A DNA stretch of 59,872 nucleotides from NCBI RefSeq assembly GCF_002101735.1, contig NZ_LQPE01000161.1:1-59872 (forward strand), written 5' to 3'. Numbering within the stretch: the stretch's first letter is position 1; every line of letters begins with the position of its first letter. A model generated the notes under the pieces. It did not search any database and had not been told where the DNA came from. It saw only the letters and a program-made list of their open reading frames with translations. A program made the position numbers and the translations under genes. Origin of the DNA: Mycobacterium kyorinense (lineage in GTDB: Bacteria; Actinomycetota; Actinomycetes; Mycobacteriales; Mycobacteriaceae). Positions 34,116-42,931 of this stretch are shown piece after piece.

Positions 34116-35303
34116 ATGGGTGTTTCCGCGCTGGTCTGGACCCTGACCGTCGTCTTGCTCGTCGGTCTGACGTTGTTCGACTATTTCTTCCATGTGCGCA
34201 AATCGCACACGCCGACGCTGTCCGAGGCCGCCGTCTGGTCGGCGTCCTATCTGGGAATCGCAATACTATTCGGCGTCGCCGTGATGATCGTCGGTGACGT
34301 CACGATGGGCGTCGAATATTTCGCGTGCTACTTGAGTAACGAAGCCCTTTCCGTCGACAACCTGTTCGTCTTCCTGGTGATCATCGGCAGTTTCGCGGTA
34401 CCGCGCGTTGCCCAGCAGAAAGTGCTGTTGTTCGGCATCGTGGTCGCGATGGTGGCGCGCACCGCATTCATCTTCCTGGGCGCCGCATTCATCACCCTAT
34501 TCGGTTGGGCGTTCTACCTTTTCGGGGTTGTCCTGTTGATCACCGCGGGCAACCTGGTGCGGCCGACGGCGTCGGAGGGCCGCACCGCCGACCTTGCGGT
34601 CATCCGTATCGCCAAGCGATTCCTGCGCACCTCCGATCGCTACGACGGCGACCGGTTGTTCATTGTCGAGAACGGCAAACGGGTCATGACACCGATGCTG
34701 CTGGTGATGATCGCGGTCGGCGGCAGCGATCTACTGTTTGCGTTCGACTCGATCCCGGCGCTGTTCGGCCTGACCCAGAACGTCTACTTGATTTTCAGCG
34801 CTACGGCGTTCTCGCTCTTGGGTCTTCGGCAGTTGTACTTCCTGATCGACGGCCTGCTGGACCGGCTGATCTATCTGTCCTACGGCTTGGCCGGCATCCT
34901 CGGGTTCATCGGCGTCAAGCTGATGCTGCAGGCGCTGCACGAGAACAACGTCCCGTTCATCAACGGCGGCAAGCCGGTTCCCGTCGGCGAGGTGAGCACC
35001 ACCGTCTCGCTGACGGTGATCGTCGTCATTCTGGTGATCACGACCGTGGCGTCGCTGGCCTCGGAGCGTGGACGGGTGCAGAACACCGTCGCCAACGCCC
35101 GCCGGCACGCGACGGAGTACCTGGACCGCCACTACGAGGTGGACCCGGTCGAGCGGGAGAAGATCTTCAACCGGCTATTGGGCGAGGAGGACCAAATCCG
35201 CGCGCTACCAACGAAATACCGCGTGCGGATCCGGGAATCCGACGAGCTGATGGAGCTGCTCGAGCGGGCGCACCGGGCTCACGACGGATACAACCACGCC
35301 TAG
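34116..35303 (+). CDS. TerC family integral membrane protein
   Basis: A 395-residue protein equivalent to Rv2723, of the TerC/Alx family linked to tellurite resistance and manganese or other metal export. About eight membrane helices carry the conserved acidic motifs DYFFHVRKSHTPTLSEAA, LSNEALSVDNLFVFLVIIG, and SDLLFAFDSIPALFGLT, whose aspartates line the metal path. A cytoplasmic tail follows (TEYLDRHYEVDPVERE). GGGAGG ten or so bases before the ATG at 34116 fixes the start. I saw no yybP-ykoY riboswitch pattern in the 154-base leader. Confidence 0.88.
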   Translation: MGVSALVWTLTVVLLVGLTLFDYFFHVRKSHTPTLSEAAVWSASYLGIAILFGVAVMIVGDVTMGVEYFACYLSNEALSVDNLFVFLVIIGSFAVPRVAQQKVLLFGIVVAMVARTAFIFLGAAFITLFGWAFYLFGVVLLITAGNLVRPTASEGRTADLAVIRIAKRFLRTSDRYDGDRLFIVENGKRVMTPMLLVMIAVGGSDLLFAFDSIPALFGLTQNVYLIFSATAFSLLGLRQLYFLIDGLLDRLIYLSYGLAGILGFIGVKLMLQALHENNVPFINGGKPVPVGEVSTTVSLTVIVVILVITTVASLASERGRVQNTVANARRHATEYLDRHYEVDPVEREKIFNRLLGEEDQIRALPTKYRVRIRESDELMELLERAHRAHDGYNHA

Positions 35304-36460
35304 ACGCCGAGGCCGCGGCCGATGATCTCCTTCATGATCTCGGTGGTACCGCCGTAGATCGTCTGCACCCGCGCGTCGAGATAGGCTCGCGCGATGGGGT
35401 ATTCGCGCATGTAGCCATAACCGCCGTGCAGCTGCAGGCAGCGATCGATCAGGTGCACCTGCTTTTCGGTCGAGTACCACTTGGCCATCGCGGCCTGTTC
35501 GACGGTCAGCTTCTCCTCGAGGTGTAAGCGGATGAACTCGTCGACCATGATCCGCACCACGGTGGTTTCGGTCGCCAGCTCGGCCAGCAGGAACCGGCTG
35601 TTCTGAAAACTGCCGATCGGCCGGCCGAAAGCCTTGCGCTCCTTGGTGTATTGCACCGTCTGCTCGAGCACCGTTTCCATCGCCGCGGCGGCCATGATCG
35701 CGATCGAGATGCGCTCCTGCGGCAGGTTCTGCATGAGGTAGATGAATCCCATGCCCTCCTGCCCGAGCAGGTTCTCCGCGGGGACCTTGACGTCGGTGAA
35801 CGACAACTCGGCGGTGTCCTGGGCGTCCAGGCCGATCTTGTCCAGGTGCCGGCCGCGCTCGAATCCCTCCATCCCGCGTTCGACCACCAACAGCGAAAAG
35901 CCTTGCGCGCCTTTGTCGGGATCAGTCTGGGCCACGACGATCACCAGGTCGGAGTTGATGCCGTTGGTGATGAACGTCTTGGATCCGTTGAGCACGTAAT
36001 GGTCGCCCTCTTTGACCGCGCGGGTCTTGATGCCCTGCAGGTCGCTGCCGGTGCCCGGCTCGGTCATGGCGATCGCGGTGATCAGTTCCCCGGTGCAGAA
36101 CTTGGGCAGCCAGCGCTGCTTCTGCTCCTCGTTGCACAACCGCAGCAGATACGGCGCGACGACGTCGTTGTGCAGCCCGAAGCCGATGCCGCTGTAGCGG
36201 CCCTTGGCGGTCTCCTCGGTGATGATCGTGTTGTAGCGGAAGTCGGGGTTGCCCCCGCCGCCGTATTCCTCGGGCACGGCCATGCCCAAAAAGCCCTGCT
36301 TGCCGGCCTCCAGCCACACCCCGCGGTCGACGATCTTGGCCTTCTCCCACTCGTCGTGGTAGGGCGCGACGTGGCGGTCCAGGAAGGCGCGGTAGGCCTC
36401 GCGGAACAGTTCATGCTCGGGCTCGAACAGCGTGCGCTCATATTTGATGGCGCTACCCAT
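35300..36460 (-). CDS. fadE20: Acyl-CoA dehydrogenase FadE20
   Basis: A 386-residue FAD-dependent acyl-CoA dehydrogenase equivalent to Rv2724c, performing the first step of beta-oxidation. Motifs include AIAMTEPGTGSDLQGIKT and WYSTEKQVHLIDRCLQLHGG, with the C-terminal LHGGYGYMREYPIARAY. The catalytic base should be the glutamate near 240-250 or at the YMREYP helix, as in long-chain-type enzymes. A TetR-type palindrome lies 42 bases upstream. The stop overlaps the TerC stop region by four bases. Confidence 0.93.
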   Translation of the reverse strand: MGSAIKYERTLFEPEHELFREAYRAFLDRHVAPYHDEWEKAKIVDRGVWLEAGKQGFLGMAVPEEYGGGGNPDFRYNTIITEETAKGRYSGIGFGLHNDVVAPYLLRLCNEEQKQRWLPKFCTGELITAIAMTEPGTGSDLQGIKTRAVKEGDHYVLNGSKTFITNGINSDLVIVVAQTDPDKGAQGFSLLVVERGMEGFERGRHLDKIGLDAQDTAELSFTDVKVPAENLLGQEGMGFIYLMQNLPQERISIAIMAAAAMETVLEQTVQYTKERKAFGRPIGSFQNSRFLLAELATETTVVRIMVDEFIRLHLEEKLTVEQAAMAKWYSTEKQVHLIDRCLQLHGGYGYMREYPIARAYLDARVQTIYGGTTEIMKEIIGRGLGV

Positions 36461-36501
36461 GGATCACCTCCGGCGGCTGGGGACTCTGCCGCCCAACATA
36501 T

Positions 36502-36519
36502 ACCAACCGGGCGGTTGGT
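36502..36519. promoter_or_regulatory. TetR-type operator upstream of fadE20
   Basis: ACCAACC-GGGC-GGTTGGT is a perfect seven-base inverted repeat with a four-base centre, 42 bases before the fadE20 start codon. Such palindromes are bound by TetR repressors of fatty-acid catabolism. The cognate regulator is not in the window. Confidence 0.6.
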
Positions 36520-36546
36520 TGGACGCGCCGGGCTTAACCCGGGGAT

Positions 36547-37824
36547 TCAGCCGGCGATTCGCTGGGGCCGACGGGCCCTGCGGCGGCTGTGCTGCCGGGG
36601 GTGACCGTGTGGTGGTTGTCCGGGCGGGCGGACCGGCTGGTCGTGGCCGGCCGAATGGCGGGGCGGCGCGATCTCGCCGGTGAGGGCCAGCACCGGCGCC
36701 GAGTCGGCGGCCACCGCTTGCGGCGTCACCGTGATTCCGGCCTTGCGCAGCAACCGCCGGGTGTCGTCGCGTTGCTCGGGCAACACGACGGTGACCACGT
36801 CGCCCGCGCTGCCTGCTCGTGCCGTGCGGCCGGATCGGTGCAGATACGCCTTGTGCTCCGCAGGCGGGTCCACGTGCACCACCAGCTCGACGTCGTCGAC
36901 GTGCACGCCGCGTGCGGCGATGTCGGTGGCGACCAGGACGCGCGCCCGCCCCGCGGCGAACGCGGCGAGGTTACGGTCCCGTGCGGGCTGCGAGAGGTTG
37001 CCGTGCAGGTCGACCGCGGGCACGCCGGCTTCGGTGAGCTGCCTGGCGAGCTTGCGGGCTTGGTGCTTGGTGCGCATGAACAGGATGCGGCGACCGGCGC
37101 CGGACGCCAGCCGGTGCACGAGTTCTTTTTTGTCACCGGCGCCGGCGACGTGGAACACGTGGTGGGTCATCGCCGCCGGCGGCGCGCTGAGCTCGTCGAC
37201 GGAGTGTGACACCGGGTTGCGCAGGAACCGCTTGACCAGCTTGTCCACGCCGTTGTCCAGCGTCGCGGAGAACAGCAGCCGCTGGCCGCCGGCCGGCGTC
37301 GCCGCCAGGATGCGGGTGACGCCGGGCAGAAAGCCGAGGTCCGCCATGTGATCGGCCTCGTCGAGCACGCTGATCTCGACGGCGTCGAGGCTGATCAGCC
37401 GCTGTTTCATCAAGTCCTCGAGCCGCCCGGGGCAGGCCACCACGATGTCGACGCCGCTTTTCAGCGTGGCCACCTGCCGGGTCTGCGGGACACCACCGAA
37501 GATCGTGGTGACTTTCAGCCCATAGGGCGCGGCCAGCGGTTCGAGCACCTCGCAGATCTGGGTGGCCAGTTCGCGCGTCGGCGCCAGCACCAGGCCCGAC
37601 GGGCGCGACTGGCGCCGCTTGGCGTCCGCGAGCCGGGTGACCAGCGGAAGCGAGAAGGCCAGGGTCTTGCCGCTGCCCGTCTTGCCGCGGCCGAGCACGT
37701 CGCGGCCCGCCAGGGTGTCGGCAAGGGTGTTGGCCTGAATCGGAAACGGCGTCGTGACGCCGCGGGCGGTCAGCACCTTGACAAGTGGTGCGGGCACGCC
37801 GAGATCGGCGAAGGATGTCGTCAT
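36547..37824 (-). CDS. DEAD-box ATP-dependent RNA helicase (RhlE-like)
   Basis: About 425 residues. Helicase motifs: Q motif TTPFPIQ, I GRGKTGSGKT, Ia PTRELA, II DEAD (VLDEADHMADLGF), III SAT, V DIAARGVHV, VI HRSGRTARAG. A basic, proline-rich tail (RPPGQPPHGHPRQHSRRRAR) should bind RNA. It unwinds RNA in ribosome assembly or decay, often in the cold. ATG at 37824 gives a normal start; a second ATG eight codons upstream exists. It lies between fadE20 and hflX, where I recall no helicase in M. tuberculosis, so it is an extra gene at this site. Confidence 0.9.
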   Translation of the reverse strand: MTTSFADLGVPAPLVKVLTARGVTTPFPIQANTLADTLAGRDVLGRGKTGSGKTLAFSLPLVTRLADAKRRQSRPSGLVLAPTRELATQICEVLEPLAAPYGLKVTTIFGGVPQTRQVATLKSGVDIVVACPGRLEDLMKQRLISLDAVEISVLDEADHMADLGFLPGVTRILAATPAGGQRLLFSATLDNGVDKLVKRFLRNPVSHSVDELSAPPAAMTHHVFHVAGAGDKKELVHRLASGAGRRILFMRTKHQARKLARQLTEAGVPAVDLHGNLSQPARDRNLAAFAAGRARVLVATDIAARGVHVDDVELVVHVDPPAEHKAYLHRSGRTARAGSAGDVVTVVLPEQRDDTRRLLRKAGITVTPQAVAADSAPVLALTGEIAPPRHSAGHDQPVRPPGQPPHGHPRQHSRRRARRPQRIAG

Positions 37825-38072
37825 GTGTTTTGAGTGCCTTTCGGGCATTGGTTGTGCGTGCTGCCGCGACGAAACGTCAAGCGGCGCTAGCGCACACGGG
37901 GGCGATATTGCCGGTCGGCAAAATCGATCGCCGCGAGAAGAGCTTGTGCGGGTGCACTGATCACCGGAATCGGTGAGGGATGAAGCATTCCACGACGTAT
38001 TGGCGTCATTCCTCGTGGCGCCAACGTTCGCGTCACAGCATACCGCACGCCGCCTACGCCGATTTCCCCGCG
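37825..38072. other. Non-coding gap before the helicase, with hairpins
   Basis: These 248 bases separate the helicase gene from the hflX stop. They hold the perfect hairpin TCACCG-GAAT-CGGTGA (37961-37976) and TTGGCG paired with CGCCAA further right. They could be the helicase promoter with a structured leader, or the hflX terminator. No gene seen. Confidence 0.35.
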
Positions 38073-39497
38073 TTACGTGGCCGACGGATCACCGTTCGCC
38101 GAGAATTCTCGCAAGCTGGCGGCCAGTGCCACCGGAACCCGTGCCCTGATGCGAGTGCCGTCGCTGTTGTGCTCGGTCTGCTGCACCCGCCCATCGGCAT
38201 GCACGCGCGACACCAGATCCCCACGGTCATACGGGATCACGACGTCGACCGCGGTGTCGGTGGGGGCGGCCAGCTCGGCCATCCGCCGGCGCAGCACATC
38301 GATGCCCTCGCCGGTGCGCGCGGAGACGAACAGCGCGCCCGGCAGTGCGCGGCGCAGCTTGGCCAGCGCCAAATCGCTTGCGGCGTCGACCTTGTTGACC
38401 ACGATCAGCTCCGGCGCGGGGTCGCCGTGGTGGTCGGCGATCACCTCGGAGATCACCTGACGCACCGCGTTGATCTGGGCCAGCGGGTTGACGTCGGAGC
38501 CGTCGACCACATGCACCAACAGGTCGGCGTCGACGACCTCTTCCAGCGTCGAGCGGAAGGCCTCGACCAACTGCGTGGGCAGGTGCCGGACAAAACCGAC
38601 GGTGTCGCTGACCACGAACGGTCGTCCGTCGTCGAATTGCCCACGGCGCGTAGTGGGTTCGAGGGTCGCGAACAGCGCGTCCTGCACCAGCACCCCCGCA
38701 CCCGTGAGCGCGTTGAGCAAACTCGACTTGCCGGCGTTGGTGTAGCCGACGATCGCGATCGACGGCACGTCGCTGTGCAGCCGGCGACTGCGCTGGGTAT
38801 CGCGGACCTGCTTCATCGCCTTGATGTCGCGGCGCAGCTTCGACATTCGCTCACGGATGCGGCGCCGGTCGGTTTCGATCTTGGTCTCACCGGGGCCACG
38901 CAGGCCCACCCCGCCGCCGCTGCCGCCGGCGCGGCCACCGGCCTGCCGGGACATCGACTCACCCCAGCCACGCAACCGCGGCAGCATGTATTCCATCTGC
39001 GCCAGCGACACCTGAGCTTTGCCTTCGCGGCTGGTGGCGTGCTGGGCGAAGATGTCGAGGATCAGCGCGGTGCGGTCGACGACCTTCACCTTGACCGCCT
39101 TCTCCAGCGCGGTGAGCTGGGCCGGGGACAGTTCGCCGTCGCAGATCACGGTGTCGGCGCCGGTCGCGAGCACCACCTCGCGCAGCTCGGCCGCTTTGCC
39201 CGAGCCGATGTAGGTCGAGGCGTCGGGCTTGTCGCGGCGCTGGATCATGCCTTCGAGCACCTGGGATCCGGCGGTTTCGGCCAGTGCGGCCAACTCGGCG
39301 AGGCTGGCTTCGGCGTCGGCGGCGCTGCCGTCGGTCCACACGCCGACGAGCACGACCCGCTCGAGGCGCAGCTGCCGGTACTCGACCTCGGAGATGTCGG
39401 CGAGTTCGGTGGACAGCCCGGCGACACGGCGCAGCGCCGAGCGGTCGTCGAGCGCCAATTCGCCCGTGCTGGGCGTGAGTTCGGGAAATTCAGTCAT
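38073..39497 (-). CDS. hflX: GTPase HflX
   Basis: A 474-residue ribosome-binding GTPase equivalent to Rv2725c, which splits stalled 70S ribosomes under stress. The N-terminal domain holds the HflX pattern (DKPDASTYIGSGKAAEL, VICDGELSPAQLTALEK). A glycine-rich linker (GRAGGSGGGVGLRGPGETK) is followed by the G domain: G1 GYTNAGKSS, G3 DTVGFVRHLP, G4 NKVDAA, G5 SARTGEG. ATG at 39497 begins the family sequence, with a poor ribosome site. The order hflX after dapF and miaA is conserved. Confidence 0.93.
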   Translation of the reverse strand: MTEFPELTPSTGELALDDRSALRRVAGLSTELADISEVEYRQLRLERVVLVGVWTDGSAADAEASLAELAALAETAGSQVLEGMIQRRDKPDASTYIGSGKAAELREVVLATGADTVICDGELSPAQLTALEKAVKVKVVDRTALILDIFAQHATSREGKAQVSLAQMEYMLPRLRGWGESMSRQAGGRAGGSGGGVGLRGPGETKIETDRRRIRERMSKLRRDIKAMKQVRDTQRSRRLHSDVPSIAIVGYTNAGKSSLLNALTGAGVLVQDALFATLEPTTRRGQFDDGRPFVVSDTVGFVRHLPTQLVEAFRSTLEEVVDADLLVHVVDGSDVNPLAQINAVRQVISEVIADHHGDPAPELIVVNKVDAASDLALAKLRRALPGALFVSARTGEGIDVLRRRMAELAAPTDTAVDVVIPYDRGDLVSRVHADGRVQQTEHNSDGTRIRARVPVALAASLREFSANGDPSAT

Positions 39498-39542
39498 AGG
39501 TAATAGCGATGGTGCCCGCTTCGACGGCGGCACGCATCCGAA

Positions 39543-40415
39543 TTAACGCTGCTCGGCACGCCACCATTCCTCGCTGAGTTCGCCATGGGCGACCAGCACC
39601 GACGGCCCGCGCAGGTAGCTGGTGGCCTCGGTGACGGTGACGACGACCTCGCCGCCGGGCACCCGGACGGTCAGGGTCCCGGTGGCCACGCCGGTGTGGG
39701 CCAGCGCGGCGACGGCGGCGGCGACGGTTCCGGTGCCGCAGGAGCGGGTTTCGCCCACTCCGCGCTCGTGCACCCGCATGCTCACGGCGCCGCCGGCGGG
39801 CGCGGTCAGCACCTCGACGTTGACGCCGTCCGGGAACTGGGCGGTGTCGAAACTCACCGGCGCGGCGACGTCCAGCGCGGCCAGCGACTCGGCGGTCAGG
39901 TCGACGTCCACGCACGCCAGATGCGGGTTCCCGACGTCGACCGCGATACCCGCGAACCGGCGACCGCCGACCACGGCTTCCCCGGTACCGAGCCGGTTGG
40001 CCTTGCCCATGTCGACGGTGACATCGGCGTAGACCGGTCCGACGCTATGCATGATCACGGCCCGCGGGCCGGCCAGCGACCCGACGACGAACTCGTCGCG
40101 TGACTCCAGCCCACTGGCCCGCAGGTAATGCGCGAACACCCGCACGCCGTTGCCGCACATCTGGGCGACCGATCCGTCGGCGTTGCGGTAGTCCATGTAC
40201 CAGTCGTCGGCATCGACGCCATCGGGCAGCCGATCGAGCACGCCGGCCGCCAGGACCGCGCCGGCGGTGGTGACCCGCAGCACCCCGTCGGCGCCGAGGC
40301 CGCGGCGACGGTCGCACAAGGCGGCGACGGCCGCCGGGGTCAGCGCCAACTCGGCGCGCACGTCGGGCAACAGCACGAAATCGTTTTGCGTGCCGTGGCC
40401 CTTGGCGAAATTCAC
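39543..40415 (-). CDS. dapF: Diaminopimelate epimerase
   Basis: A 290-residue PLP-independent epimerase equivalent to Rv2726c, converting LL- to meso-diaminopimelate for peptidoglycan and lysine. The two catalytic cysteines are in QMCGNGVRVF and TRSCGTGTVAA. Other motifs are FAKGHGTQNDFVLL and VDVGNPHLACV. Start is GTG at 40415, four bases after the miaA stop codon. Confidence 0.95.
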   Translation of the reverse strand: MNFAKGHGTQNDFVLLPDVRAELALTPAAVAALCDRRRGLGADGVLRVTTAGAVLAAGVLDRLPDGVDADDWYMDYRNADGSVAQMCGNGVRVFAHYLRASGLESRDEFVVGSLAGPRAVIMHSVGPVYADVTVDMGKANRLGTGEAVVGGRRFAGIAVDVGNPHLACVDVDLTAESLAALDVAAPVSFDTAQFPDGVNVEVLTAPAGGAVSMRVHERGVGETRSCGTGTVAAAVAALAHTGVATGTLTVRVPGGEVVVTVTEATSYLRGPSVLVAHGELSEEWWRAEQR

Positions 40416-40419
40416 CAGC

Positions 40420-41322
40420 TCAGGATACGTGCCGCCAGGCCCGCACGGCGTCGTCGACGATGCCGGCGGCCGCGTCGAGCCAGTGGATGCGGTGGTCGCG
40501 GCGGAACCACGACCGCTGCCGTCGCACATAGCGGCGGGTGGCGAGGAACGTCGGTTCCCGCCCGCCCTCGCCGGTGCCGCCCGCGTCGAGGTCGGCGATC
40601 ACCTGGGCGTAACCGAGTGCCCGGGACGCCGTCACGCCGTCGCGCAGCCCCTTTGCCAGCAGCCCGGCCACCTCGTCGACCAGACCTTGCTCGAACATCG
40701 CGTCGGTGCGCCGGGCCAGCCGCTCGTCGAGAAGCTCTGTGTCGCAATCTAATCCGATGATTGCGGTGTCCCAGCGGGGTGCGCCGATGTCGGGTGCCGA
40801 CGCCGCGAAGGGTTGTCCGGTGAGCTCCACCACCTCCAGCGCCCGCACGATGCGCCGGCCGTCCGTCGGCAGGATCGACGCCGCCGCGGCCGGATCGCGG
40901 CGGGCGAGCTCGGCGTGCAGCGAGGCGACCCCGACCTCGGCCAGCCGCTGCTCCCATTTGGCCCGCACCGCCGGGTCGGTCGCCGGGAACGACCAGTCGT
41001 CGAGCAGCGACTGGACGTACAGCATCGACCCGCCGACGATGACCGGCACCGCGCCGCGGGCCGCGATCGCCTCGACGTCGGCGGCGGCCGCCTGCTGGTA
41101 GCGGGCGACGGTCGCGGTTTCGGTGACGTCGAGGACGTCGAGCTGATGGTGTGGGATGCCGCGGCGTTGCGCCACAGGCAGTTTCGCGGTGCCGATGTCC
41201 ATTCCGCGGTAGAGCTGCATCGCGTCGGCGTTGACGATCTCGCCGCCGAGCCGCTCGGCGACCTCGAGTGCCAACTGCGACTTGCCGGTGCCGGTCGGCC
41301 CGACGATCGCCAGCGGCCTCAC
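40420..41322 (-). CDS. miaA: tRNA dimethylallyltransferase MiaA
   Basis: A 300-residue enzyme equivalent to Rv2727c, adding dimethylallyl to A37 of tRNAs reading UNN codons. The P-loop is VGPTGTGKSQLALEVA. Further family motifs are NADAMQLYRGMDIGTAK, GIPHHQLDVLDV, and VGGSMLYVQSLLDDW. The GTG at 41322 overlaps the stop of the upstream gene (GTGA). The window also has miaB, the next enzyme on the same modified base. Confidence 0.95.
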   Translation of the reverse strand: MRPLAIVGPTGTGKSQLALEVAERLGGEIVNADAMQLYRGMDIGTAKLPVAQRRGIPHHQLDVLDVTETATVARYQQAAAADVEAIAARGAVPVIVGGSMLYVQSLLDDWSFPATDPAVRAKWEQRLAEVGVASLHAELARRDPAAAASILPTDGRRIVRALEVVELTGQPFAASAPDIGAPRWDTAIIGLDCDTELLDERLARRTDAMFEQGLVDEVAGLLAKGLRDGVTASRALGYAQVIADLDAGGTGEGGREPTFLATRRYVRRQRSWFRRDHRIHWLDAAAGIVDDAVRAWRHVS

Positions 41323-42005
41323 GGCTGCCAGACGCCGGCGAAGTAGCCCACCCCGTAGGGCGCCCCGCGGTAGAGCTCCTTGGCCGATCGCGGCGCCGGC
41401 TCGGCGAGCCCCGCCAGCACCTGCAACGCCACCCGGCCGACGACCCGGTCTCCCAACGCGCCCAACGCGGCGAGGTCGCCGCTGGCCAGTGCTTCGTCGA
41501 GCGCCCGCTGGACGTCGACGTCTTCGGGGTGGTGGCCGCCGGGAGCGGCGGCGGTCAGGGTGTTGGCGCCGTCGGCGAGGATTAGCACGCCCACCGGCTC
41601 GGCGGCCTGCTCGAGCTCGGCGCGCAGCTGGCTTCCGCACGCCCGTGCCGCGTCGGCGCCGAGGCCGGCGGAATAGACGCGCACCTCGGCGCGCGCGTCG
41701 GGCTGGGCCTGCCCGCGCACCCAGCCGGTGAACAACACCGGCAGCGGCAATTCGGTTGGCGGACCACTCGCCTCGGGTGAGAGTCGCACCGGCACGTCGG
41801 CGCCGAAACCCGCGAAAGTGCCGACGCTTTCGGGTCCGAACACGGCGTCCGTCCGACCCACGCCGACCGCGACCCACTGCGGGGGCAGGGCGGCGGCCGC
41901 GGCGATCACGGCCGCCCGAATGTCGGCCACTTCGACGGCCGCGGCTCCGGCCAGCTGCGGAACCAGCACCGGCGCCGTCGGAACGATCGCTATGGCGCCC
42001 AGCAC
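41319..42005 (-). CDS. Class III extradiol dioxygenase-like protein
   Basis: A 228-residue protein equivalent to Rv2728c. IAIVPTAPVLVPQLAGA at the start and ILADGANTLTAAAPGGHHP, then APYGVGYFAGVW at the end, recall the LigB/MEMO-type fold. The metal-binding histidines of true dioxygenases are not all evident, so catalysis is unproven. It lies two bases after the DMT transporter gene's stop codon and overlaps miaA, forming one transcription unit. The start is GTG. Confidence 0.72.
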   Translation of the reverse strand: MLGAIAIVPTAPVLVPQLAGAAAVEVADIRAAVIAAAAALPPQWVAVGVGRTDAVFGPESVGTFAGFGADVPVRLSPEASGPPTELPLPVLFTGWVRGQAQPDARAEVRVYSAGLGADAARACGSQLRAELEQAAEPVGVLILADGANTLTAAAPGGHHPEDVDVQRALDEALASGDLAALGALGDRVVGRVALQVLAGLAEPAPRSAKELYRGAPYGVGYFAGVWQP

Positions 42006-42006
42006 G

Positions 42007-42921
42007 CTAGCGCCCCAGCGACGCCGTGGACTCGGGGGCGCTCGGCGCGTCGCGGCCCGCGCCGGCGGCGATGGTGGCGGCCTCGCCGCGGGCCAGCGCC
42101 ACCGTCGCAATGATGACCATCGCGACGGCCGCGGTCAGCACGAAGCCCTCAGCGCCGTCGATCCGCAGGCTCTCGCCCAGCACGATCACGCCGAGCGCCG
42201 AGGCCACCACGGGCTTGGCCACCGTGATCGTCGGCAGCGAGGCGGTCAGCGCACCCGCCCGGAACGCCGACTGCTGAAAGATCATCCCGGCCAGCGCAGA
42301 CGGTATCCAGGCGTAGAACTCCGGCGCTCGCAGCACCGCCCCGAAGCCGCCTTCGAGCACCTCGACGACGCCCTTGGTCAGCACCGCGAACAGCGCCAGC
42401 GACGACCCCGCGACCACCGCCAGCAGCACCGCCGCTGCCGGGCCGGACCAGATCCGCGCTCCCAGCACGCACAAGACCAGGGCCGGGCCCATCACGATGG
42501 CGACCATGATCCAGGTTTCCAGCGACGCCCGCGAATGGCCGGCGGTGGGGTCACCGACGACGACGACCACCGCCAGCGCCACCGCCAGCACCGCGGCCCA
42601 CATCCACTCCCACCGGGTGACCCGGTGGTGGGTGAACCGCGCGTAGATCGGCAGTGCGAACAGCAGCGCCGTCACCTGCAGGGACGTCACCAACATCACC
42701 GAAGCCAGCGCCAGCGCCCCAGCCTGCAGCGCGTAGTTGGCGACGGCGCCCGCGCCGCCCAACCACCACCGGGGGTCGCGCAGCGACATGCCGAACAGCT
42801 CGAGGTGGCCGACCTGTTTGTCGGTGATCTCCTGCGCCGAGCGCTGACGAATCACATCCCCGAACGCGGATGCCAACGCGGCGCACAGCGCGATCAGCGC
42901 TGCCAGATCCGTCCTCCACAT
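42007..42921 (-). CDS. DMT-type membrane transporter, copy 1
   Basis: About 304 residues, equivalent to Rv2729c, with nine or ten membrane helices of the drug/metabolite transporter type. Shared core motifs with the next two genes: DVIRQRSAQEITDKQVGHLE, ALQAGALALASVMLV, TRWEWMWA, LFAVLTKGVVEVLE, QQSAFRAGALTASLPTITVA. Substrate unknown. The ATG at 42921 gives the M. tuberculosis length; a GTG three codons earlier is possible. It is the last of three tandem paralogues in reading direction. Confidence 0.83.
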   Translation of the reverse strand: MWRTDLAALIALCAALASAFGDVIRQRSAQEITDKQVGHLELFGMSLRDPRWWLGGAGAVANYALQAGALALASVMLVTSLQVTALLFALPIYARFTHHRVTRWEWMWAAVLAVALAVVVVVGDPTAGHSRASLETWIMVAIVMGPALVLCVLGARIWSGPAAAVLLAVVAGSSLALFAVLTKGVVEVLEGGFGAVLRAPEFYAWIPSALAGMIFQQSAFRAGALTASLPTITVAKPVVASALGVIVLGESLRIDGAEGFVLTAAVAMVIIATVALARGEAATIAAGAGRDAPSAPESTASLGR

Positions 42922-42931
42922 TGCTGCCACT

